Positions 9,032-14,212 of a DNA stretch of 19,059 nt are shown here, piece by piece; within the stretch, counting starts at the first letter, position 1; every line of letters begins with the position of its first letter. This stretch comes from an uncultured Clostridia bacterium (GTDB lineage: Bacteria; Bacillota; Clostridia; TANB77; CAG-508): assembly GCA_934130355.1 (NCBI GenBank), contig CAKOXV010000021.1, positions 1 through 19,059 on the forward strand, read 5' to 3'. The position numbers were made by a program, and so were the translations under genes. Below the pieces are notes generated by a model that saw only the letters and a list, made by a program, of their open reading frames with translations, made no database searches and was not told the origin of the DNA.

Positions 9032-9217
9032 TTATTCGTTTATATATCTATCAGACATATAATAACATTTTACATATTCTTCAAAGCTTACATCTTTGAA
9101 ATCTTCTTTAAAATCACTTTCATTTTTGTCATAATCATATTTTGCTTTTAAATCTTCTTCTGTAACTCCGTATTCATTCATTTCTTTTAACATTTCTTCA
9201 ATACTTAATTCTTTCAT
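9032..9217 (-). CDS. Small acidic protein, unknown function
   Basis: A longer reading frame exists upstream, but the ATG at 9217 is the likely start: it follows TAGGAGAAAAGTT, a strong ribosome binding site, while upstream in-frame codons lie inside the promoter. The 61-residue product is strongly acidic and helical (LSIEEMLKEMNEYGVTEEDL, then ESDFKEDFKDVSFEEY). No known domain is recognised. The charge could suggest a DNA mimic or an inhibitor, but that is speculation. It is the first gene after the promoter at 9279-9307 and precedes the AP2 gene. Confidence 0.65.
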   Translation of the reverse strand: MKELSIEEMLKEMNEYGVTEEDLKAKYDYDKNESDFKEDFKDVSFEEYVKCYYMSDRYINE

Positions 9218-9278
9218 AACTTTTCTCCTATAGAGTGCTAGTCGATTATGATCTAGTCTTATCTCAATTTCTAAATAT

Positions 9279-9307
9279 ATTATACTACGTGTACACGTAA
9301 AAGTCAA
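9279..9307 (-). promoter_or_regulatory. Leftward sigma-A promoter with palindromic operator (P1)
   Basis: On the minus strand the sequence is TTGACT (9307-9302), a 17-base spacer, then TATAAT (9284-9279). The spacer holds the 14-bp perfect palindrome TACGTGTACACGTA (9286-9299), so a bound dimer would cover the space between the two promoter boxes and block polymerase. The -35, spacer and -10 are identical to those at 9693-9721. It drives the 61-aa and AP2 genes. Confidence 0.85.
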
Positions 9308-9315
9308 TACTTTTT

Positions 9316-9486
9316 TTAAATTTTTTCTAAAAATTTTTTAATATTTTCTTTTACCCATTCTGAATAGTTTTTTCCTTCTGATTCTAATCTTTTTAAAAAC
9401 TTTTCTGCGATATCTTTATCGACATCAACTACTAATCTTTTGTATTTAGTTTTTCTCCATTCAGTTTCTTTTTTTAAATCTCTCAT
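9316..9486 (-). CDS. Ribbon-helix-helix-like small protein, candidate repressor
   Basis: A 56-residue protein begins at ATG 9486 behind GAGAGGTG. After a basic N-terminus (KKETEWRKTKYKRLVVDVD) there is a likely beta strand at residues about 16-22, then two helices (DIAEKFLKRLESEG and NYSEWVKENIKKFLEK). This strand-helix-helix order matches Arc/CopG-type DNA-binding proteins, which dimerise through the strand and bind short palindromes. It lies between two promoters with the same palindrome, so it is the most economical candidate for their repressor. No in vivo role can be read directly. Its stop is 9 bases before the -35 of P1. Confidence 0.6.
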   Translation of the reverse strand: MRDLKKETEWRKTKYKRLVVDVDKDIAEKFLKRLESEGKNYSEWVKENIKKFLEKI

Positions 9487-9494
9487 ATAAGACA

Positions 9495-9556
9495 CCTCTC
9501 TTGATTTTTTTATATTTATAATATATAATATATATGCAAGAGAGATAAACTCTCTT
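9495..9556 (-). promoter_or_regulatory. Possible translational switch ahead of the RHH-like gene
   Basis: In the leftward mRNA, AAGAGAG (9556-9550) can pair with CTCTCTT (9544-9538) in a tight hairpin. The same middle segment, CTCTCTTG (9544-9537), can instead pair over 8 bp with CAAGAGAG (9503-9496), which overlaps the ribosome binding site of the gene at 9486. The two pairings exclude each other. The spacing between them is almost pure A/T. Confidence 0.4.
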
Positions 9557-9560
9557 ACAA

Positions 9561-9668
9561 TTAATCTTTGAAGTTATAATAGAAATCATTTGCAAATCTT
9601 ATAGCTTCATGTGATTGTGCTTTCTTATGTACCAGATGAGAAAGCACTTTTTTTATTAATTCTATCAT
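9561..9668 (-). CDS. Very small protein, unknown function
   Basis: A 35-residue frame starts at ATG 9668 behind GGAGGTGGTG, one of the strongest ribosome binding sites in the window, 25 bases after a consensus promoter. It has an amphipathic N-terminus (MIELIKKVLSHLVHKK) followed by SHEAIRFANDFYYNFKD. No family is recognised. Its codons near the start also encode a stem-loop that acts as a terminator in the opposite direction. It could be a leader peptide controlling the RHH-like gene downstream, a small toxin or an unknown regulator. Support comes only from the expression signals. Confidence 0.5.
   Translation of the reverse strand: MIELIKKVLSHLVHKKAQSHEAIRFANDFYYNFKD
9617..9654 (+). terminator. 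Rightward intrinsic terminator inside the 35-aa gene
   Basis: GTGCTTTCT (9617-9625) pairs perfectly with AGAAAGCAC (9639-9647), followed by seven T on the plus strand. No rightward gene lies immediately upstream, so it would stop transcripts running antisense through the leftward block. Confidence 0.55.
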
Positions 9669-9692
9669 GTCACCACCTCCTTAACTATATTT

Positions 9693-9721
9693 ATTATACT
9701 ACGTGTACACGTAAAAGTCAA
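9693..9721 (-). promoter_or_regulatory. Leftward sigma-A promoter with the same palindromic operator (P2)
   Basis: On the minus strand: TTGACT (9721-9716), a 17-base spacer, TATAAT (9698-9693). The spacer contains TACGTGTACACGTA (9700-9713), identical to P1. It drives the 35-aa and RHH-like genes. The match to P1 covers the whole promoter core, while the flanking sequences differ. Confidence 0.85.
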
Positions 9722-10045
9722 CACTTTTTTGAAAAAAAGTTAAAAAATTTTTAAATGCTTGAAAATAGGCAAAAAATGAGGTATAAAACTATACTAATCA
9801 AAAATAAAAATGGCTTAAAAACGATTTTGAAAGGCTGTTTTTTCAGCAAAATTGTGAATAATTATTGATAAATATACATACACTATAACACGAATATGTG
9901 TTCTAAAATGGTTGACAGAATTAAATAAGTATGATAAAATATTACAGAAATATTACGAATTATTACATTTATATTAAGTTTTATTATAATTTATTGACAT
10001 TACTAATAATTTGTAATAAGTATATAAATAGGGGGAGGTAGTCTT
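9722..10045 (+). promoter_or_regulatory. Divergent intergenic control region before the Panacea operon
   Basis: This 324-base AT-rich stretch holds no gene. A good rightward promoter is TTGACA (9912-9917), 17 bases, TAAAAT (9935-9940); a second TTGACA (9994-9999) has only weak -10 options near 10017-10022. Just upstream, GAATATGTGTTC (9892-9903) is one mismatch from the Gram-positive LexA core GAACNNNNGTTC. TATTAC is repeated at 9940, 9951 and 9961, about one helical turn apart, and ATTAC/GTAAT arms recur as an inverted pair at 9999-10017. These are probably regulator contacts, with the regulator unknown. The gene start at 10046 follows AGGGGGAGGT. Confidence 0.6.
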
Positions 10046-10549
10046 ATGTTTAGTGCTAAAGATATTGCTATCTGGTTTTTAATAAAAAACAATGCTGAAG
10101 TGCGTGAACATGAAGCAACTAATGATGACTATGAGGTATACGAAGGAATAACACATTTAAAACTACAAAAGTTATTGTATTATGCACAAGGGGTATTCTT
10201 AGCGATTACAGGAAAAATGTTATTTGAAGAGCCAATAGAAGCTTGGCAACACGGACCAGTTGTAGCTAAAGTATATGATGAATATAAAAAATTTGGGAGA
10301 GATAATATTTCAATAGAAGTAGATTCAAACGTTGAAGATGTAATAAGAAACATAGAAGGCAACGTAGAAGTTTCAAATATTTTAAATATGGTATATGATA
10401 ATTTTGCTATATATACAGCATGGCAATTAAGGGAAATGTCACATGTAAAAAATGGACCTTGGGATAAAGCTATGAGTAAAAAAGAAAAAATAATTGATTT
10501 AAACGAAATCAAAAATTTTTTTGAAAGTGAAATTCTTGCTGATGGCTAA
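10046..10549 (+). CDS. Panacea-domain (DUF4065, SocA/GepA-like) antitoxin
   Basis: This 167-residue protein carries the hallmarks of the Panacea domain: HLKLQKLLYYAQ at 37-48, then EAWQHGPVV near 65-73 and VYDEYKKFG. The middle is acidic, and a conserved end reads TAWQLREMSHVKNGPWDKA. Panacea is known as a highly adaptable antitoxin domain that neutralises many unrelated toxins; related phage proteins are called GepA, and SocA is a proteolytic adaptor relative. The partner gene begins inside its last codons (ATG 10542), which indicates coupled translation and an antitoxin-first operon. Expression probably comes from the promoter at 9912-9940. Identity of the domain is firm; the antitoxin role is inferred from the family and the pairing. 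Confidence 0.85.
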   Translation: MFSAKDIAIWFLIKNNAEVREHEATNDDYEVYEGITHLKLQKLLYYAQGVFLAITGKMLFEEPIEAWQHGPVVAKVYDEYKKFGRDNISIEVDSNVEDVIRNIEGNVEVSNILNMVYDNFAIYTAWQLREMSHVKNGPWDKAMSKKEKIIDLNEIKNFFESEILADG

Positions 10550-10958
10550 TAACAAAAAGATAAAGAAAAGTGAATGGAAAATAGTAAAGCCATGTACTAA
10601 TTGTTTTCAACCACAATATATTAAATTTAATTTTTCATTTATAACTTACGAAGATGATTTAAGTGATAAAGATAAAATTCAAATATATAATAGACTTAAA
10701 GAATTATCATCTGAACCATATTTAATTGTAAGTTCGTGGGATAGAAGAAAAGGCTTTGAAAACGTTAATGTTAATATAAAGAAACAAATAAAGTCAGAAT
10801 TTTATGGAGGACATAGATATTTTGATGGAAATTATACTATAATTAGATTATATCCTAATAACAATCCTACGCCAGGGAGAATTATTGGAAAGATGATAAA
10901 TAAAATATTTTATATTTTTTTTATTGATTCAAAAGGAAAGTTATATTCACATGATTGA
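10542..10958 (+). CDS. Putative toxin partner of the Panacea antitoxin
   Basis: A TTG start at 10521 is possible, but ATG 10542 is preferred: it overlaps the antitoxin stop by 8 bases, as in coupled toxin-antitoxin pairs. The 138-residue product is basic. It contains WKIVKPCTNCFQPQYIKFNFSF, an SSWDRRKGFENV segment, IIRLYPNNNPTPGRIIGKMI and an end reading KIFYIFFIDSKGKLYSHD. The last 40 residues (Arg-rich strand, then FYIFFID and a final YSH) resemble the terminal strands of RelE-like endoribonucleases, but I cannot place it confidently. The toxin assignment is inferred from the operon. A terminator follows at once, so the pair is a closed unit within the prophage. Confidence 0.6.
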   Translation: MANNKKIKKSEWKIVKPCTNCFQPQYIKFNFSFITYEDDLSDKDKIQIYNRLKELSSEPYLIVSSWDRRKGFENVNVNIKKQIKSEFYGGHRYFDGNYTIIRLYPNNNPTPGRIIGKMINKIFYIFFIDSKGKLYSHD

Positions 10959-10960
10959 CA

Positions 10961-10989
10961 AAGGAACTAGTTTATGCTAGTTCTTTTTA
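10961..10989 (+). terminator. Terminator after the Panacea pair
   Basis: GAACTAG (10964-10970) and CTAGTTC (10977-10983) form a perfect stem with a 6-base loop, followed by TTTTT. It starts 3 bases after the partner gene stop. Confidence 0.85.
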
Positions 10990-11024
10990 CATGTCAAACT
11001 TCGACAAACAATTTAAAACAAATA

Positions 11025-11089
11025 TGTTATAATAAAAATAGAAAAAAATTCGGACATGAGAAAAGGGGAAGTCTTTGTACTTCTCTTTT
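11025..11089 (+). promoter_or_regulatory. Extended -10 promoter and leader hairpin upstream of the XRE gene
   Basis: TGTTATAAT (11025-11033) is an extended -10 element. Downstream, a stem of about 10 pairs with two G-U pairs forms between 11062-11071 and 11080-11089 and is followed by a T-rich run. It could attenuate transcription before the operator at 11104. Support is moderate. Confidence 0.4.
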
Positions 11090-11103
11090 ATTAATTTCAT
11101 AAA

Positions 11104-11119
11104 GTTGCCCAAATGCAAC
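11104..11119 (+). promoter_or_regulatory. Palindromic operator upstream of the XRE gene
   Basis: GTTGCCCAAATGCAAC has GTTGC/GCAAC arms around a 6-base centre. A near-identical copy lies at 11403-11418, after the gene. It is placed 48 bases before the XRE start, suggesting autoregulation. Confidence 0.6.
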
Positions 11120-11167
11120 AAGATACATGATATACAGATAATTGGACAAACTAATCCAGGTGATTTT

Positions 11168-11368
11168 ATGAAAGTAGAGATATTATTAAGACAAGTAAGA
11201 AATGAAAAAGGAATGACACTTGAAACACTTGCACAATTGTCAGGAATAAGTAAAGGACATTTAAGCAAGATAGAGAGACAAGAAAGAGATCCGAAAGTAA
11301 GTACATTAGTATTAATTGCTGATGCGTTGAAAGTGAATGTAAATGATTTATATAAAATTAGAAGATAA
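11168..11368 (+). CDS. XRE-family HTH transcriptional regulator
   Basis: The frame is open from 11075, but the likely start is ATG 11168 behind CCAGGTGATTTT. The 66-residue protein is a single Cro/C1-type helix-turn-helix domain: VRNEKGMTLETLAQLSGISK, then HLSKIERQERDPKVSTLVLI and a final helix DALKVNVNDLYKI. The recognition helix is near residues 28-39. There is no C-terminal sensor or peptidase domain, so unlike classical phage repressors it has no built-in SOS switch. It is flanked on both sides by the same palindrome and is probably the regulator of its own promoter and of the 46-aa gene downstream. Its closeness to the attachment site suggests a role in prophage maintenance. Confidence 0.85.
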   Translation: MKVEILLRQVRNEKGMTLETLAQLSGISKGHLSKIERQERDPKVSTLVLIADALKVNVNDLYKIRR

Positions 11369-11402
11369 AATTTCATATATAAAATAAGCTCTTTCGTAAA
11401 AT

Positions 11403-11418
11403 GTTGCCCGAATGCAAC
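11403..11418 (+). promoter_or_regulatory. Second copy of the XRE palindromic operator
   Basis: GTTGCCCGAATGCAAC differs from the upstream copy by one base, in the centre. It lies 43 bases before the start of the 46-aa gene, similar to the 48 bases in the first copy. In both copies TTGCCC could double as a weak -35 box. Confidence 0.6.
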
Positions 11419-11461
11419 TTAATTTACTATATTACTACATCATATTGAAAGGAGAGGTAAT

Positions 11462-11602
11462 ATGAATGTAATAGAAAATATAGTTTTAGAAAGAGTAGAA
11501 AAAAATAAAAATATCTTTACTAAAGAAGAGATGAATGTTATATTAAATAATGTAAAGTTAATTGAAAAAATTTATTTTTTAGGAGCATTAGATATACAAT
11601 AA
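11462..11602 (+). CDS. Small helical protein next to the attachment site
   Basis: A 46-residue frame starts at ATG 11462 behind GAAAGGAGAGGTAAT, a strong ribosome binding site. The product is helical and mildly basic (MNVIENIVLERVEKNKNIFT, then KEEMNVILNNVKLIEKIYFL and a GALDIQ end). Similar short proteins with a LGxLD-type ending are common near the ends of clostridial prophages, but I know no function. It is the last gene of the prophage before attR, and sits behind the second copy of the XRE operator, so its expression is likely under the XRE protein. Confidence 0.6.
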   Translation: MNVIENIVLERVEKNKNIFTKEEMNVILNNVKLIEKIYFLGALDIQ

Positions 11603-11609
11603 CTTTTTT

Positions 11610-11632
11610 AAAAGTGGTCAAAAAGTGGTCAA
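11610..11632 (+). repeat. Two direct copies of AAAAGTGGTCAA beside attR
   Basis: The two 12-base copies overlap by one base, giving an 11-bp period. They sit about 60 bp inside the attachment site. Short direct repeats in this place are typical integrase arm-binding sites; the integrase itself is outside the window. Confidence 0.45.
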
Positions 11633-11693
11633 TAATTATGAAAAATGCAACACAATACTTGAAATCACTAAGATATATAAAAGACAACATTTT

Positions 11694-11740
11694 CTTTGGT
11701 AAGGCTGAGGTCACGGGTTCAATTCCCGTTGGAAGCTCCA
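11694..11740 (+). other. 3' fragment of tRNA-Thr(GGU): prophage attachment site attR
   Basis: The last 47 bases are tRNA-like from the anticodon loop onward: TTGGTAA (loop with anticodon GGT), GGCTG stem strand, AGGTC variable loop, ACGGG-TTCAATT-CCCGT T-arm, TGGAAGC acceptor strand, then T and CCA. The 5' half is missing and replaced by phage-like sequence. Phages that integrate into the 3' end of a tRNA gene leave the full tRNA at one end and such a copy at the other. The boundary between phage and host DNA therefore lies here. Confidence 0.85.
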
Positions 11741-11752
11741 TACTAAATAATG

Positions 11753-11796
11753 AAAAAACAGTAAAAAATTTGATTCAAATATTTACTGTTTTTTTA
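11753..11796 (+). terminator. Terminator beyond attR
   Basis: AAAAAACAGTAAA (11753-11765) pairs with TTTACTGTTTTTTT (11782-11795), with an inner TTTGA/TCAAA pairing. Its location 12 bases after the tRNA end suggests that it was the terminator of the original tRNA gene. Confidence 0.8.
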
Positions 11797-11817
11797 TCGT
11801 TTTTTTGTATAAAAAAC

Positions 11818-11847
11818 TTGTCAAAAAATATTAACACATGATATAAT
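11818..11847 (+). promoter_or_regulatory. Promoter of the secreted-protein operon
   Basis: TTGTCA (11818-11823), 18 bases, TATAAT (11842-11847), 20 bases before the first gene. It is the only good promoter found before 17846, so all six genes may depend on it. Confidence 0.7.
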
Positions 11848-11866
11848 GTAAAATAAGTAAGGAGAC

Positions 11867-12935
11867 ATGACAAATATGACAAAAGAAATGACATATTGTG
11901 TGGAAAATATCACAGGTAATGTTATTCCTGCAATAGATCAAATAATTAACAATTTAGAAAATGCTAGTGCAAGTTTGAATGTAGAAAATGCAGAGAGTTT
12001 AGAACTAACACTAAACATAAAAACTGTAAAAAGCAACATTGCAAATGACGCCGATTCATGTAAAAATTTAAAAAATAATTTGCAACTTATAGCAATAGAG
12101 CTGAGAAGAACAGAGAAAAACATTGATGAAATAATAGAGTTATTATTTGGAGATAAAGAATTAACTGAAATATTAGATGGACTTGATGAGATAGAAATAG
12201 AACCAGTAGATGTAGATGAGATAGAAATAGAGCCAGTAGATGTAATAGATTCTAATATTAAGCCCAAAAATAATAGTGATATAGCACATAGAGGAAATAG
12301 AAAAAACGGCATGAGAGACAATTCTATAGAGGCATTCATTAATGCTGGTGAAAATGGATTTTGGGGTTGTGAGACAGATGTGAGATTTGATGCAAATGGA
12401 AATCTTATTTGTAGTCATAATGCACCAAAAAAAGGTGAAAAACCACCAACTTTTGAAGAATATTTAGATATTTGTAGTGAATATGGCATGACAGCTATCA
12501 TTGATTTAAAATATGCGAATGGTTCAGGATACCCAGATTATGTTCTTTCACCGGCTGTAATTGATACTATTCAAAAAAAAGGTATGACTGATAGTTGCAT
12601 TATACAAACTAATAATCATAATGATGTGCCTTATATTAGGCAAAATTCTAGTGATGCTAGAATTTGGTATCTTGTTGATTCTTTGGATAGTGGAACTATG
12701 AACTTAATAACAGAAAATGATGTAGAATGTGTTAATACAAAATCAAGTACTGGTATATGGGATAGAATAGATAGACTTAATGAACAAGGAATTGATGTCT
12801 GTGTATGGGGAGTTAAATCAGTTGAACGCAAAGAACAACTCAAGGAAAGACGGAGCTAAATATATTATGTCAGATTATGTTCTTGGAATTGGACCATATA
12901 AAGATGGCGATGAAGACTTTAATGCAATTTCATAA
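11867..12935 (+). CDS. Secreted GDPD-family phosphodiesterase with +1 recoding at CGGA
   Basis: The first frame stops at 12859; the joined product ends at 12935 (355 residues). Residues 1-100 are an amphipathic helical domain like the targeting domains of type VII secretion cargo. Residues about 105-126 are a twice-repeated DEIEIEPVDV linker. Residues about 138-355 are a glycerophosphodiester phosphodiesterase barrel: DIAHRGN (H141, R142), ETD at 169-171, a second histidine in CSHN (H184) and IIDLKY near 211-216. Skipping the C of CGG at 12851 gives LKERGAKYIMSDYVLG, the normal final strand of this family, where the zero frame gives only RS and a stop. Two starts (11867, 11876) are possible. 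A metal-dependent phospholipid-type diesterase activity is likely; the substrate is unknown. Confidence 0.8.
12185..12244 (+). repeat. Two tandem 30-bp units in the GDPD linker
   Basis: Two copies differing at one base encode DEIEIEPVDV twice, an acidic hinge between the helical and enzymatic domains. Copy number could vary by slippage. Confidence 0.8.
12851..12854 (+). other. CGGA +1 recoding site, GDPD protein
   Basis: Zero-frame context is GAA AGA CGG AGC TAA. Skipping C gives AGA GGA GCT (Arg-Gly-Ala) and continues into the conserved last strand of the barrel. Confidence 0.65.
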
Positions 12936-13008
12936 ATAGACTGCATGATGATTAAAATAAAAACTAATGATGAAGATAAATAGAGATATAAGTATAGGAG
13001 GAAAAAAT

Positions 13009-13623
13009 ATGTCAAGAATTAGAAAAGTAAATTATGGAGAAATGGCTGTACAAGCCAAAAAAATTAGAGAAGATGGAAAACAATTAAATGATCAAATTGT
13101 AAAAGCATATGCATATTTGTCAGAGATGCATGAATTTTGGTATGGTAAAAGATACAACAAATTAGTAATGGCATTTAATAATATGGTGCCACAACTAAAT
13201 GAGATGTTATCATTAGTTGTTTATAAATTACCATATTCATTAGAATTAATTTCAAATAATTACTCTATGGTAGATAGAAAACAAAAAGAAACAGTAGAAA
13301 TTGATGAAGAACCAAACAGAATAAAAGAAATAGAAATTACTAATGATCCAGGGTTGAGATTTTTGTCAGACCAAGTAATAAGCATTCAACAAAAAATATC
13401 AAAATGTTTTGAAATAGCAAAAGACCAAATGAATGAAATTGAAATTGAGTATAAAAGAATATTATGGGAAAGTGAATCAGCAGACATTTTTGAAGAAAAA
13501 TTTAGTGAAATAAAAGAAAAAATAACAGCCTTTTTTGCAAACATTAATACTGAATTTAAGGACTTAATGCAACAAACAGAAGATGACTTAGAAAAAGCTG
13601 AAAAAATCAATAATGTAGGATAA
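13009..13623 (+). CDS. Tandem WXG100-like protein (type VII secretion partner)
   Basis: The frame is open from 12967, but ATG 13009 follows TAGGAGGAAAAAAT and is the likely start. The 204-residue helical protein has two WXG100-like units. The first has the motif W44-Y-G46 in HEFWYGKRYNKL, exactly where WXG100 proteins carry it. The second has W153-E-S155 in ILWESESADIFEEKF, with serine replacing the glycine. A spacer with EIDEEPNRIKEIEI joins them. WXG100 proteins are substrates or carriers of type VII secretion, forming helical hairpins that pair with the cargo. It lies between the GDPD gene and the hydrolases, so it may pair with their N-terminal domains. No secretion ATPase or membrane component is in the window. 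Confidence 0.75.
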   Translation: MSRIRKVNYGEMAVQAKKIREDGKQLNDQIVKAYAYLSEMHEFWYGKRYNKLVMAFNNMVPQLNEMLSLVVYKLPYSLELISNNYSMVDRKQKETVEIDEEPNRIKEIEITNDPGLRFLSDQVISIQQKISKCFEIAKDQMNEIEIEYKRILWESESADIFEEKFSEIKEKITAFFANINTEFKDLMQQTEDDLEKAEKINNVG

Positions 13624-13657
13624 TTGAGGTAAGAAATAAGAAGGGAGAAATATAATT

Positions 13658-14191
13658 ATGAAAGTAAGTTCATTAGCAGGAAAATCAAGCAAAGCAAAAA
13701 CGACAATGTCAAAAGTAGGATCAGCGTTGTCAAAAATTGGAAACTTATCAAAGAAAAATAATAAGCCAACACAACCAACACAGCCAACACAGCCAACTCA
13801 ACAAACACAACCAGATAATACAGAACAAATTAGAAGGTTGGAACAACATGTGAGTGAACTAAAGGGACAAATAGCAGATTTAGAAAAAAAGAAAGGAATA
13901 TGCAAAACAATAATAGCAAGATTAAATACTGCTATTGGTCAGCTTAATGCTGCTAAAGGAAGTGCTTCAGATATTCAAACTAGCTTAATGGATGCACTAG
14001 GAGGCGAAATGGCTAAAAATAGTTTTAATACATTGGATAATATGTCAAGTGAGATTGGTCAAAATGTAGGCTTATTAAACGCGGATGTGGCTACAGTTCA
14101 AGGAAAGGAAAAAGAAATAGATGCAGAATTAGTAACTGTAAAAGAAAACTTATCAGGCATAGAATCATATCTTTCAAACCTTAAAGCTTAA
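13658..14191 (+). CDS. Coiled-coil protein with PTQ repeats, type VII cargo-associated
   Basis: A 177-residue protein starts behind GAAGGGAGAAATATAATT. Residues 1-36 are basic and Ser/Lys-rich; residues about 37-54 are a low-complexity (PTQ)n run with PTQPTQPTQPTQQTQ; residues about 58-90 form a coiled coil (QIRRLEQHVSELKGQIADLE); the rest is helical with LMDALGGEMAKN and a final SGIESYLSNL. The last 120 residues resemble the small helical partners found next to LXG/WXG cargo genes. There is no enzyme motif and no signal peptide. A role as a secretion partner or spacer is inferred from position. Confidence 0.6.
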   Translation: MKVSSLAGKSSKAKTTMSKVGSALSKIGNLSKKNNKPTQPTQPTQPTQQTQPDNTEQIRRLEQHVSELKGQIADLEKKKGICKTIIARLNTAIGQLNAAKGSASDIQTSLMDALGGEMAKNSFNTLDNMSSEIGQNVGLLNADVATVQGKEKEIDAELVTVKENLSGIESYLSNLKA

Positions 14192-14212
14192 TTATGAGAG
14201 GGGTAAATTAAA

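Noticed and set aside
9032..9307. Longer 91-residue start for the small acidic protein
   Set aside because: The first 30 codons overlap the promoter and operator; ATG 9217 has the ribosome binding site.
11538..11741. Leftward frame starting MELPTGIEPVTSALP
   Set aside because: This is the well-known artefact produced by translating the antisense strand of a tRNA 3' end; it covers the attR fragment.
11614..11841. Rightward 75-codon frame across the tRNA fragment
   Set aside because: It reads through the integrase-type repeats, the tRNA fragment and the terminator and has no ribosome binding site.
13777..13812. Short CAACCAACA-type repeats considered as CRISPR or a phase-variation tract
   Set aside because: They encode an in-frame PTQ linker, there are no spacers, and unit lengths of 9 bases keep the frame.
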